From Candidatus Rifleibacteriota bacterium (GTDB taxonomy: Bacteria; Muiribacteriota; Ozemobacteria; Ozemobacterales; Ozemobacteraceae), in assembly GCA_015233155.1 (NCBI GenBank), contig JADFYG010000025.1, forward strand, positions 17,750 through 81,749: a stretch of DNA of 64,000 nucleotides, written 5' to 3'. The notes under the pieces were generated by a model. It ran no database searches, was not told where the DNA came from, and saw only the letters and a program-made list of their open reading frames with translations. Position 1 is the first letter of the stretch. Every line of letters starts with the position of its first letter. The position numbers and the translations under genes are program-made. Shown here one piece after another: positions 10,309 through 18,666 of this stretch.

Positions 10309-10578
10309 ATGCGCCTGGGAATATTTTTGTGCCTGGCCGGCGGTTTCACACTCATATTTCTGAACCCCGAGGATTTCCTGGCACTGACTTTTCGTGCCCT
10401 GATCTTTGTTTTTCCCGCCCTCTTTTGCATATATAATGCCGTGGCTGACAAGGACTACTTTTTTGAATCAGACAGTGCGCTGCCTTTTGTCTTTCTTTTT
10501 GGTCGCGACGGGGCGCGAGTCTATTATATTTGTTTTGGCATCTTAATCCTTTATTTGGCCTTCACTTATTTCAGATGA
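10309..10578 (+). CDS. Small membrane protein resembling immunity protein family Imm17
   Basis: This 89-residue protein has two or three hydrophobic segments: residues 1-20, 25-45 and 68-88. The closing LFGRDGARVYYICFGILILYLAF resembles the Imm17 pattern, in which a small two-helix protein ends with a GRxGxR motif and a last helix. An AGGGG sequence lies 10 bases before the ATG. It sits 13 bases after the large exported protein, an arrangement typical of effector-immunity pairs, but the partner shows no recognisable toxin domain. The family link is from memory of the pattern and needs a profile search. Confidence 0.55.
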   Translation: MRLGIFLCLAGGFTLIFLNPEDFLALTFRALIFVFPALFCIYNAVADKDYFFESDSALPFVFLFGRDGARVYYICFGILILYLAFTYFR

Positions 10579-10629
10579 TGGGGGCTGCGATGGTTTTCAT
10601 CACCAACTCAATTGTCGTTTTTCCGGATA

Positions 10630-11526
10630 TCAGCCTTTTTGAGTAAGAAAAACACCTGAAATGACAAGAGCAGCGCCAACGAAAAAGGAGATTGGAACGA
10701 TTTCGCCGAGAACCAGCCAACCCATCGCAGTTGCAACAACCGGTTGAAGATTAGAAATAACAGCCACTTTTCCGGTTTCAAGATAGCCCAGGGCCCATGT
10801 CCAGACAAGGTAAGCCACGATGGAAGTCAGGAAAGACTGATAAAACAAGGAGCCAACCCCTGCCATGGATACGTGGGAATAATCCTCGACCAGAAGATGG
10901 GGAATTCCAAGGGGCAAAAAAAGTACGGAGCCGATCGATAAAGAAAGCGCCGTGACATAAAGTGGACGATATTTTTTTAATAATCGCTTATTTATAATCG
11001 TGTAGAAACCCCAGGCAATAACTGCCAACCCTATAAAACCGTCTCCTCTGAGCGTCAGCGCTGAAAGGGAAACACCTTTTTCAAGAAGTATCACCAACAC
11101 ACCAGAAAACCCAAGTGCGATGCCAACGCACTTCAGCAAGGTAATACTCTCACTCAAAAAAACAAAAGACAAAAACATTACCACCATTGGCGTGGTTGCA
11201 TATAATAGCGCTCCATGGGCAGCTGGAGCATCTTTGATTCCATAGAGAAACAAACCCTGATTCAGTGGAACCCCAAGTAAAGCGGCGAGAAAAAAATCGC
11301 CATAATCCTCGCGTCGCGGTAATTGCATCTCGCCCAGAAAGGCTAAAATGGAGATCAGTACAACTCCTGCAAGCAGAAACCTGATGCAACCAAACGAAAT
11401 CGGAGTTAATTCGCGCAACCCTATTTTAGCTACAATGTATGTGGATCCGGTTATCAGTTGACAGGCAACCAGAGACCAAAGGGCCACATTCGCCTGAGAA
11501 GAAATCTCAAATTCAAGATTATTCAT
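10630..11526 (-). CDS. EamA/DMT-superfamily permease
   Basis: This 298-residue protein has ten predicted membrane helices arranged as two EamA repeats, the standard length for drug/metabolite transporters. Typical features are the early GSTYIVAKIGLRELTP, the KDAPAAHGALLYATTPMVVMFLSFVFLSE segment in the first repeat and its counterpart YLETGKVAVISNLQPVVATAMGWLVLGE in the second. The substrate is unknown; relatives export amino acids or metabolites. It is transcribed away from the saccharopine dehydrogenase gene upstream, from which it is separated by a near-perfect palindrome that could terminate transcription. Confidence 0.88.
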   Translation of the reverse strand: MNNLEFEISSQANVALWSLVACQLITGSTYIVAKIGLRELTPISFGCIRFLLAGVVLISILAFLGEMQLPRREDYGDFFLAALLGVPLNQGLFLYGIKDAPAAHGALLYATTPMVVMFLSFVFLSESITLLKCVGIALGFSGVLVILLEKGVSLSALTLRGDGFIGLAVIAWGFYTIINKRLLKKYRPLYVTALSLSIGSVLFLPLGIPHLLVEDYSHVSMAGVGSLFYQSFLTSIVAYLVWTWALGYLETGKVAVISNLQPVVATAMGWLVLGEIVPISFFVGAALVISGVFLTQKG

Positions 11527-11580
11527 TTGTGAGAAATCATTCTATCACCCACCATCCCCAAAAAACGACGAGATTAAGAT

Positions 11581-11631
11581 TAATAGGGGTCAGACCACAT
11601 TAATCAGATTAATGTGGTCTGACACCTATTA
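11581..11631. repeat. REP-like palindrome (24 bp arms, 3 bp loop)
   Basis: The sequence taataggggtcagaccacat at 11581 continues to 11604 and pairs with 11608-11631 with one mismatch around the loop CAG. The core GGTCAGACCACATTAAT resembles palindromes that flank REP-associated tyrosine transposases (IS200-like) in several phyla. No transposase is present here, so this is an isolated copy. It stands between the stop of the saccharopine dehydrogenase gene and the start of the permease gene, both on the minus strand. Confidence 0.7.
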
Positions 11632-11675
11632 ATTCACATCTGCGTCAAACTGTGCCATCTGCGGATGGACTCTCC

Positions 11676-12839
11676 CTATGTTGGTAACAGAGCGAGTTTT
11701 TCTTCTTGATGACTGAAGACAACGCCACGTTCCTGTAGTCCATCGACAATGGCCTGGAAAATCTTTGGTTGTCCTCCAAACCGCTCGGGAGGAAAGACTC
11801 CATGACTTTCGAACGAGCCATTCAGTATCAGGCGCGCCATGATCGCGTTGGGGAAGCCGGTCGTCCTGGACATCGAGGAAAAACCTGTCCGCGGATCGTT
11901 CCGATCAAGCAGATCGTAAGTGTGACGAATCCTATCACCTTTATGAGTACCGGTGACCTGAACCCGCATGACGGTAAATTCCTCTTCTCCGGGCTGCAAT
12001 TTCCATTTGGGGAAGAGAAGTCGCGTGGTGAGATCAAGAGGCGCAACGTTATGCCCTTTTACATCGATCGGCGTCTTGGAAAAGAAGCCCGTCTCCCGCA
12101 AAATCCTCATGATTTCAATGTGTCCGGGAAACCGAAGGGTTTTTTCCTTCATGTTGGGACATCGGATAGTATCAATCAATGATCGCAGGCCGTCGGTGTT
12201 GAATGCTTCCAGAGTTCCGACGCCCGGCAGATCGACGAGCTCCGGCTCAGTCAACGCCGGCATGTTGACGATATTTCCATCGCGGACATAACGGGCCGGG
12301 CGTGTGTATTCCTCGAGGACATCGATGGGAGAAAACGGGGCCTTATACTCATATGGCCATGTTCGCACACGTGGAAGGCCGCCCACCAGTATCAGAGCCT
12401 CTTCAAAGGAGTCAAATTCGGCGGCGTGTTTGCCCAGAATAAGATTTGACATTCCTGGCGCAACTCCGCAATCTACAACTGCCGTTACCTTTTTTTTCAC
12501 GGCCAGGCCGTCCAGTTGCAGATAGTCCTCGGGCATGAAGGCGATGTCGGCGAAATTTTTCCCCGACTCGATGACCAGTTTCAGAGTCTGAAATCCAAGA
12601 TATCCTGGAACAGCACCTATTACGAGATCTGCAGGACCGATAAGTTCTCGCACCTTGGCCTGATCGGCCAAATCAGCGATGACTGTTTTCACTGAAGCCC
12701 GCGCAGCAAGTCTGGACAAGACTTCTCCGTCACGATCCGCCACGGTGACACGGAAGGACGACTCACGAGCGAGATCCTCCGCCATTACAGCGCCAACCAT
12801 TCCCGCGCCCAGGACAACGATGCTTTTCTGGTTTCCCAT
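11676..12839 (-). CDS. Saccharopine dehydrogenase family oxidoreductase
   Basis: This 387-residue protein has an N-terminal Rossmann NAD(P)-binding motif (VVLGAGMVGAVMAEDLA) and the family's inner signature DCGVAPGMSNLILG, followed by the catalytic-domain region LPGVGTLEAFNTDGLRSLIDT. Length and pattern match the lysine 6-dehydrogenase / saccharopine reductase-like group rather than the longer fungal-type bifunctional enzymes. The reaction is NAD(P)-dependent oxidation or reduction at an amino-acid-derived imine; the exact substrate is not readable. AGGAACC precedes the ATG. No other lysine genes are nearby. Confidence 0.85.
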   Translation of the reverse strand: MGNQKSIVVLGAGMVGAVMAEDLARESSFRVTVADRDGEVLSRLAARASVKTVIADLADQAKVRELIGPADLVIGAVPGYLGFQTLKLVIESGKNFADIAFMPEDYLQLDGLAVKKKVTAVVDCGVAPGMSNLILGKHAAEFDSFEEALILVGGLPRVRTWPYEYKAPFSPIDVLEEYTRPARYVRDGNIVNMPALTEPELVDLPGVGTLEAFNTDGLRSLIDTIRCPNMKEKTLRFPGHIEIMRILRETGFFSKTPIDVKGHNVAPLDLTTRLLFPKWKLQPGEEEFTVMRVQVTGTHKGDRIRHTYDLLDRNDPRTGFSSMSRTTGFPNAIMARLILNGSFESHGVFPPERFGGQPKIFQAIVDGLQERGVVFSHQEEKLALLPT

Positions 12840-13061
12840 GGTTCCTGTTTTCCTTTCCCTTGTTCGGTTCCCGAACCATATTCGTTCCGACTGCGTAGAA
12901 TGTAATATGAGCGGCTCGAATAATCAACCCGCTGGTAGCGGAAATTCAGTCAACCCTGCTTGTCCTTCAGAACCGGGTTTGGTATCCTGAGCCCGCTATA
13001 ATTATTCCTGTCACGCAGATTAGCAGAATGCGTTTTATCTGAATTATCATAGGAGGTTCTT

Positions 13062-13322
13062 GTGGAAGGTTTTGTACCGTCAGTAGTTTGGGCAACTGGC
13101 TTTACTGTACTCGGAGCATTGCTTGGCATATCCGGGCTGTTGTTGGGGGTTTATTTCGTTCCCAGACTGGTGGACAGATTTACGCCACACATCGACGAAG
13201 AAATGGAGATCCTCAAAGGGAATCAGGCCGTTGCCACCTATTTTGGCTGGATCGTTGGTTGTACTATTATTGGAATCAGTCTGATTATTTCCGCGTCGAT
13301 TATTGCCGGAATACATGGGTAG
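13062..13322 (+). CDS. DUF350 family small membrane protein
   Basis: This 86-residue protein starts at a GTG preceded by AGGAGGTT. It has two membrane helices (residues 8-33 and 58-84) joined by a polar loop ending in TPHIDEEMEILKGNQAVA, which matches the DUF350 half-repeat pattern with its conserved EI..GN.A. DUF350 proteins are inner-membrane proteins of unknown role, usually with four helices. This one is a single unit. A -10 like TATAAT lies about 60 bases upstream without a clear -35. It converges on the next gene. Confidence 0.72.
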   Translation: MEGFVPSVVWATGFTVLGALLGISGLLLGVYFVPRLVDRFTPHIDEEMEILKGNQAVATYFGWIVGCTIIGISLIISASIIAGIHG

Positions 13323-13359
13323 CGCAGTGCGCCACTTTTTTCCACACTGGGGCGTATGT

Positions 13360-13875
13360 CTAATGCGAAACCGGCGTGGGTGAAGAAGCTGGCGGAGCTG
13401 CTTGTATCGCGGGTTGAGCGACAACTGCCGGCACGGATGGTGGTGATGACTGTGCCGGAGGCGAAGCCGGTGCCGCCTTAGCCGCGTGCTGATCGGGTTT
13501 CTTTCGTTTGGTCGTTCCAGCTTTCTTCTCTCTCACCGGCTGTTCGCTTTCGACCTTGACCGGCTGCTCGCTTTCGACCTTGACCGGCTGCTCGCTTTCG
13601 ACTTTGACCGGGCGAACTGGTTTCGATCTATCTGTCCTCGGCTTTTTTAATTTCACTTTTACTGGCACTTCTGCCGGAGCTACTACGGATGACTCCGCAG
13701 CAATATTATTTTGCCCCTCGACAGTCACTTGAATTGCATGATCTTTAACTGGTTCGGCATCATCAGTGATACATAGCTGACCGCTTTCATCGATCCAGGT
13801 ATGGAATTCCGCAAATGCCGGAATAGCCATACTTATTAAAACTATCATCAGCAAAACTAATCGGCGATTACACAT
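13360..13875 (-). CDS. Secreted Lys/Pro-rich protein with DUF4124-like N terminus
   Basis: This 171-residue protein carries a signal peptide (VLLMIVLISMAIPAFA). The mature N terminus FHTWIDESGQLCITDD resembles DUF4124, a short domain with a Trp/Asp-Glu-x-Gly pattern found at the start of many periplasmic proteins. The rest is low complexity: three 8-residue repeats of VKVESEQP, a basic stretch and a Pro/Ala/Ser tail. It likely acts in the periplasm, perhaps as an extended, envelope-associated linker. No enzyme domain is visible. Confidence 0.7.
   Translation of the reverse strand: MCNRRLVLLMIVLISMAIPAFAEFHTWIDESGQLCITDDAEPVKDHAIQVTVEGQNNIAAESSVVAPAEVPVKVKLKKPRTDRSKPVRPVKVESEQPVKVESEQPVKVESEQPVREKKAGTTKRKKPDQHAAKAAPASPPAQSSPPSVPAVVAQPAIQAAPPASSPTPVSH
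13537..13608. repeat. Three tandem 24 bp repeats inside the secreted protein gene
   Basis: The unit cggctgctcgctttcgacct, continuing with tgac, occurs three times in a row at 13537, 13561 and 13585 with one base change in each outer copy. It encodes the octapeptide VKVESEQP read on the minus strand. Such near-identical in-frame units are prone to copy-number change. Confidence 0.85.
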
Positions 13876-14044
13876 ACAATATACTTTCAGATATCATCGA
13901 AAAAATAATACCTCAATAACAAGATAAGAAGACAAGAAGTTACGAAATTCAACTACGGAAATAATATACCTGAAGCTTCACTCTCGCAACATTTCTCTTA
14001 TCAATTTATCGAATAAGCACCACCAAAGTTTGAGCAACTCCTTT

Positions 14045-14803
14045 TCATTTCTTCACTCTGCCGAGCAGACGCAGCAATCCATCAAGAATTGTGATTGGAT
14101 GCGGCGGACAGCCTGGAATATACAAATTGACTGGAAGAATATCAGTTATACCGTTGTTCTGTTCCGGGTGATCCCGATACACTCCTCCGCTGATGGCGCA
14201 GGCTCCGACTGCAATGACGAGCTTAGGGGCGGGGACGGCAGCGTAGGTTTTCAGCGTGGCCAGTTTCATGTTCGTCGTGATGGGACCGGTTACAATGAGC
14301 CCATCGGCATGACGTGGCGACGCCACGATATTGATTCCAAATCGGCTGAGATCGAAAACGACGGTAGTGAGAACGTTGACATCGACTTCGCAGCCGTTGC
14401 ATCCGCCGGAACTGACCTGGCGGAGCTTTAACGATCGACCAAATATGCGCATCATTTCTGAATTGAGTTCTGCCGCCAGCTCTATTTCCCGTTGACCTAC
14501 GGTCAGGTGTTCCCGTCTTCGAACAGCAAGACGATGGTCATTTGTAAAATTCAGAGCTCCGCTGGGACAGACTTCGACGCAGGCATTACAGAAAATGCAC
14601 CTCCCGAGGTCGATGCGGATTCCATCCTGATTGGTTATTGCCTCGGTAGGACAAGCTTCTATACAAGCCGCACATTTCTGCCGACATAAATCCGCACGAA
14701 AAGCAGGCAGTCCCCGCAGGCGATCCGGAACGAGTGGCGCCGAATCCGGATAAGAAATCGTTCGATGTCCCTGTTGCCAGCGGGCTCTCAGAATGCTCAG
14801 CAT
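14045..14803 (-). CDS. Hydrogenase-4-like small subunit fused to a 2[4Fe-4S] ferredoxin domain
   Basis: This 252-residue protein joins two modules. Residues 25-95 are a HyfH/HycF-like ferredoxin with two clusters (CAACIEACPTEA and CIFCNACVEVCPSG). Residues 115-250 are the NuoB/HycG-type small subunit with all four ligands of the proximal N2-like cluster: SGGCNGCE, VGACAISGG and PGCPPHP. It would carry electrons from a soluble donor to the large subunit in the membrane arm complex. It is the last gene of the operon, 121 bases after the large-subunit gene. AGGTG precedes its ATG. The equivalent functions are separate genes (hyfH, hyfI) in E. coli. Confidence 0.88.
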   Translation of the reverse strand: MLSILRARWQQGHRTISYPDSAPLVPDRLRGLPAFRADLCRQKCAACIEACPTEAITNQDGIRIDLGRCIFCNACVEVCPSGALNFTNDHRLAVRRREHLTVGQREIELAAELNSEMMRIFGRSLKLRQVSSGGCNGCEVDVNVLTTVVFDLSRFGINIVASPRHADGLIVTGPITTNMKLATLKTYAAVPAPKLVIAVGACAISGGVYRDHPEQNNGITDILPVNLYIPGCPPHPITILDGLLRLLGRVKK

Positions 14804-14862
14804 TGTTCACCTGCTACGACTACGGAACACAGTTCCTTGAAATTACACAGTATCCGTGCGCA

Positions 14863-14891
14863 TTTACAGGCGATCCACCGGGGCGCCCCTA
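14863..14891. repeat. Copy of a dispersed GC-rich repeat
   Basis: The segment tttacaggcgatccaccg, then gggcgcccctatgcc, matches part of the repeat at 56321-56346 (tttacaggtggggctcgcccctac). It lies in the gap between the large and small hydrogenase-like subunit genes. It holds no gene. Confidence 0.4.
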
Positions 14892-14924
14892 TGCCAGGAA
14901 TGTGTTTTTTATGACAGATCTGGT

Positions 14925-16505
14925 TCATAGATCAAAACCGCAATAAGAGAGATTGAAACTCTTGTTACAGAGAGGAAAATCAGAAATTTCCTGATTGCGC
15001 ATGGCCATCTCCAAACCGATCCAGTTATGGAACGAGGGATCGACAATCTTGTACCGTGCAAATGCTCCGTGCGCATCGGTAACGATCGTGTGACATATCT
15101 CGCCCCGCCATCCTTCGACGAGCGATACGACGAGGGAATCCGGCTCGAGTGTTCGAGACAGATGCGCTGCCTCGGGTTCGATAATTTCTCCCGGCGGGAG
15201 TTGCTGCAGAATCTCCCGCAGGAACAACAGTGAGTTCTGAATCTCTGCCCAGCGTACGAACGCACGGCTTGCGACATCTCCGATTCGCCGCTCAAACGCG
15301 GGCAGTAAAATTTTGGAGGTCCGGTATGCTCCGCGGGGAAAATCCCGGCGTATGTCCTGCTCGCTTCCGCAGGCACGCGCAGCCGGGCCGACCAACCCGA
15401 GTTCAAGACAGACTTTCCGTGATACAACCCCGGTATCCTCAAATCGCGACATCACCGAAGGTGTTTCCCAGAGCACTTCGACAGCCACGTGAACATCTTT
15501 CGAGGCCCGGGAGAGTCCGTCAGTGAGTCTGGTCAGTCTCTCCGAATCGACGTCGAAGCCCACTCCGCCGGGACGGATAAAACTTCGTCCCAGCCTGCTT
15601 CCGCAGATCAAAGCAGTAAGATTCAGAAAGTCTCCGCGAATTCTTCCGCAGTATGAAGCCGTCGGAAGAAATCCGACGTCTCCCGCCAATGCGCCAAGAT
15701 CGCCTGTATGGTTTGCGAGTCGCTCGAGTTCAAGACCGACTGCCCGCAGAACTTTGGCTCGCCTGGAAACCTTGCATCCGCTCAGAGCCTCGATGGCCTG
15801 GCTGTATGCCAGCGTATGACCTACCGTTGTATCTCCCGCGAGAGTCTCCATATGATGCAATGTTCTTCTGTGAGGACCCCCAAGAATGGCTCTTTCGATA
15901 CCGCGATGCTGGTATCCGAGCGATATTTCGAGGTGGAATACATCCTCTCCATGGCATTGAAAACGGAAATGTCCAGGTTCTATAACCCCGGCATGTACTG
16001 GCCCGACAGCTACTTCGTGGATTCCCTCTCCTTCAATGCGAAAGAAATCGGTTACTCCCGGCAGACCAGCTGTGTTAGCTGATATAGGATACCCGTCGTT
16101 CGATCTGAGTGGAGGTTGGAAGCGGACAGGCGTTAATCGTGGATGTCCCTCGGGCAGGACGGACCATTGCTCCGCTATTTCCCGTTCAAACATATGGGCT
16201 TGCGGACAAGTGGGCGTGAGAGCTGGATAGCTTGTGCCTATATCAGTGGATATTACGGTCAATGTTTTTCCGGCGTCATTGGCAAGAATCGCTACCAGTC
16301 TAAGTGGGCGAATGAGCGTCGGTGGCGTCTTGCCGGAAGAGGGGGCCGATCCACTCGTTTCCATGACAAACAGTGAGCTGATTCTTGTACCGTGATGCCC
16401 CGTTTCGACGATATGTCTATGAAATTCATCGAAGGGAACACAAGGTACCCTGGAAAACGGGATAGCCTGGCTGTTTTCGATGGGACAGGCTTTCGCTAAA
16501 CTCAT
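14925..16505 (-). CDS. NiFe-hydrogenase-like large subunit lacking metal ligands (NuoCD/HyfG-like, Ehr type)
   Basis: This 526-residue protein has a NuoC-like N-terminal half (HMFEREIAEQWSVLPEGHPRL) and a NuoD/HycE-like C-terminal half (EISLGYQHRGIERA, LELERLANHTGDLGALAGDVGF). In true [NiFe] hydrogenases two CxxC motifs hold nickel and iron. Here the first site reads METLAGDTTVGHTLA and the second DPSFHNW, and no CxxC occurs anywhere. It therefore cannot bind a NiFe centre. The closest known concept is the energy-converting hydrogenase-related (Ehr) complexes, whose function is unknown. Its ATG overlaps the stop of the hyfF-like gene (ATGA), so translation is probably coupled. Confidence 0.9.
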   Translation of the reverse strand: MSLAKACPIENSQAIPFSRVPCVPFDEFHRHIVETGHHGTRISSLFVMETSGSAPSSGKTPPTLIRPLRLVAILANDAGKTLTVISTDIGTSYPALTPTCPQAHMFEREIAEQWSVLPEGHPRLTPVRFQPPLRSNDGYPISANTAGLPGVTDFFRIEGEGIHEVAVGPVHAGVIEPGHFRFQCHGEDVFHLEISLGYQHRGIERAILGGPHRRTLHHMETLAGDTTVGHTLAYSQAIEALSGCKVSRRAKVLRAVGLELERLANHTGDLGALAGDVGFLPTASYCGRIRGDFLNLTALICGSRLGRSFIRPGGVGFDVDSERLTRLTDGLSRASKDVHVAVEVLWETPSVMSRFEDTGVVSRKVCLELGLVGPAARACGSEQDIRRDFPRGAYRTSKILLPAFERRIGDVASRAFVRWAEIQNSLLFLREILQQLPPGEIIEPEAAHLSRTLEPDSLVVSLVEGWRGEICHTIVTDAHGAFARYKIVDPSFHNWIGLEMAMRNQEISDFPLCNKSFNLSYCGFDL

Positions 16506-18001
16506 GGGGCGTCTCCAATGTCATGGGTGTTGTGGATGACGGCAGCGGCCTGGCGCATTAAGGAATGCAGAGGCTGGGGCATCCAGAGTCCTAGGACTAA
16601 GAGAACGATCAGAGGGGCTGCGACGAGAAGGCGATCGAGCCAGTTGATGGACGCAGAGTCGACATATTCGCCGGGTTTTCCCCAGGCAATCGAGAGGGCG
16701 TGACGAAGAATGCCAACAAAAACTGTACTGATTCCCAACAGGAAAAGAATGACGACCCCGACCCTCTCCCCGTCGACGGCGGCTTTAAGAATCTGGAATT
16801 CGCTCATGAAGACGGAAAACGGAACAACGCCGATAAGCGCCAGAAGACTGGCAAAGATGCCCAGACCCCAGATCGGTGAAATCTTGACGCTGCCAGCCAT
16901 GCGATCCATTTTATAAGTGCCGTAGACTTGTCCAAGGCGGCCTGCGGCGAAAAATGAGAGGGTTTTACTCAGGGAGTGATTCAATGTGTGGAAGAGTGCA
17001 GCGTAGGTTCCTGCCCCGCCGATTCCGAAGCCAAGTGTTATGATTCCGATGTGCTCGACGCTGCAATAAGCCAGAAGTCGTTTGAGATCGTGCTGATGCA
17101 GGATGAATGTCGATGCCAGCAGAATGGAAAAAAGTCCGAATCCTGTCAGGAGTCGGAGAGACCACCCGGTGTTGCCCGTGGTCGCCTCGACGATCGGAAC
17201 GAAGCGCATGATGCAGTAGAGAGCGGCGTTAAGCATAAACCCTGAGAAAATCGCTGAAACCGGTGATGGAGCCTTGCTGTGAGCATCAGGAAGCCATGTA
17301 TGCATTGGGGCAAGACCGGCTTTTGTGCCGTAACCGACCAGCGCGAAGATGAATGCGGCCTTGATCAGGGCAGGTGCCAAAGATTTGGTGTTAGCCATGA
17401 GATTGGTCCAGAGCAGTGCCTGATTGGGATCGAGTGGAAGATCCTTGGCTGCAAGTCGAAGCAAAAGAGTTCCAAGAAAGGCGAAGGCGATGCCGACTGA
17501 ACAGATCAGCAGATATTTCCACATAGCTTCAAGGGATTCGCGGGTCATGTGGACACAGATAAGAAAAGAGGTCAGCAACGTCGTGGCTTCCATGCCCACC
17601 CACATAATGCCGAGATTGTTTGAAATGAGAACGAGTATCATGGCCGCCATAGCCGGAGTCCATAATCCGGAAAAGGTTCTTATCTGGCTGAGAGTGAGAT
17701 AACTGTGCTCTAGTTCCTCACCGAAATACCTGATCGAAAAGAGGGAACTGAGACCAAAGACCATCAGTAGAACCGCAAGGTGAAAAGCGGACAAGGGATC
17801 GAGAAAAAGCCAGTCAGAAAGACCAAAAATAGTTCCCTGAGTGATTGTTCTATGTATGGCTACGGCTCCGAATGCGGCAGTGATCATCACACCAGTCGCC
17901 GATATGAGTAGTGTCAGCCATTTGGAGGCAAAAAACTGAGACACCAATCCCGATACGAGAGGAATGATAACCAGCAAGGACAGGAGCAGTTCGTTACTCA
18001 C
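16502..18001 (-). CDS. hyfF: Hydrogenase-4 subunit F-like antiporter-type membrane subunit
   Basis: This 499-residue polytopic protein (about 14 helices) of the NuoL/M/N-Mrp family is closest in pattern to HyfF. It keeps the residues thought to move protons: the Glu in GIMWVGMEATTLLTS and the Lys in GYGTKAGLAPMHTWLPDAHSKAPSPVSA, plus a His/Lys-containing later helix (LLAYCSVEHIGI). The start is GTG at 18001, ten bases after the hyfE-like stop. It forms part of the membrane arm of the complex encoded by this operon. Confidence 0.9.
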   Translation of the reverse strand: MSNELLLSLLVIIPLVSGLVSQFFASKWLTLLISATGVMITAAFGAVAIHRTITQGTIFGLSDWLFLDPLSAFHLAVLLMVFGLSSLFSIRYFGEELEHSYLTLSQIRTFSGLWTPAMAAMILVLISNNLGIMWVGMEATTLLTSFLICVHMTRESLEAMWKYLLICSVGIAFAFLGTLLLRLAAKDLPLDPNQALLWTNLMANTKSLAPALIKAAFIFALVGYGTKAGLAPMHTWLPDAHSKAPSPVSAIFSGFMLNAALYCIMRFVPIVEATTGNTGWSLRLLTGFGLFSILLASTFILHQHDLKRLLAYCSVEHIGIITLGFGIGGAGTYAALFHTLNHSLSKTLSFFAAGRLGQVYGTYKMDRMAGSVKISPIWGLGIFASLLALIGVVPFSVFMSEFQILKAAVDGERVGVVILFLLGISTVFVGILRHALSIAWGKPGEYVDSASINWLDRLLVAAPLIVLLVLGLWMPQPLHSLMRQAAAVIHNTHDIGDAP

Positions 18002-18010
18002 GTGAGTTAA

Positions 18011-18646
18011 TCAACCTTTCAGGCGACTCAGTTCATGCGTGTCGATATGATGGAACGCGCGATTCATGTCTGTGATCAAAACCGTCATGATCAGCACTGC
18101 GAGAAACATGTCCAACAGGACTCCGCTTTCGACGAAGAAGGGGGCATAATAGAGAGTGCCGACACCTATCATGAAAGCTCCGTTTTCCATCACGAGGAAT
18201 CCAACAGCCTGCGAGATGGCCATTTTTCGGCTTATTATCAGAAACTGTCCGGTGAAAATAGAAAACAGGGTTCCGGGAACGAGCAGATGAGATGTATCTG
18301 TTCCGGGAATCGGGAGACGTGTTCCGAGCCAGAGAGAAACTACGAGAGCAACCATCCCGATCAGGAGCGAACCGATCGGACCAACATAAGGCTCGGTCTC
18401 TCTGCTTGTAACAACTATCTTTGTCGTATGGAGCAGAAAGGCGGGAAATACTAACCCCTTCAATAAAAGAGCGCCGAGCCCAATGATGAAGACATCGACG
18501 GAGAGATGGGCCTGGCGTGAGTATAATGCGAAAACTCCAAGGATGACTCCCTGGACGGCTGTCCAGGAGATGAGCGACTCGATACGACCGGTCGCCAGAA
18601 GCCGCACGTTGATCAGTATCACCAGGACGATCAGAAAATCAAACAT
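18011..18646 (-). CDS. hyfE: Hydrogenase-4 subunit E-like membrane protein
   Basis: This 211-residue protein has about six to seven helices (IVLVILINVRLLATG, LIGMVALVVSLWLGTRL and others). The C-terminal half resembles the NuoK-type unit found in HyfE (MAISQAVGFLVMENGAFMIGV), including its membrane Glu. The length matches HyfE (about 216). It lies between the hyfC-like and hyfF-like genes, exactly as in hyf and related operons. Confidence 0.88.
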   Translation of the reverse strand: MFDFLIVLVILINVRLLATGRIESLISWTAVQGVILGVFALYSRQAHLSVDVFIIGLGALLLKGLVFPAFLLHTTKIVVTSRETEPYVGPIGSLLIGMVALVVSLWLGTRLPIPGTDTSHLLVPGTLFSIFTGQFLIISRKMAISQAVGFLVMENGAFMIGVGTLYYAPFFVESGVLLDMFLAVLIMTVLITDMNRAFHHIDTHELSRLKG

Positions 18647-18666
18647 GAAGCATTACTCTCCAACGC

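Noticed and set aside
13537-13608. Possible CRISPR-like array
   Set aside because: The 24 bp units are directly adjacent with no spacers and encode in-frame octapeptides of a secreted protein.
14925-16505. Annotation as an active [NiFe] hydrogenase large subunit
   Set aside because: Both metal-binding CxxC motifs are absent from the full translation.
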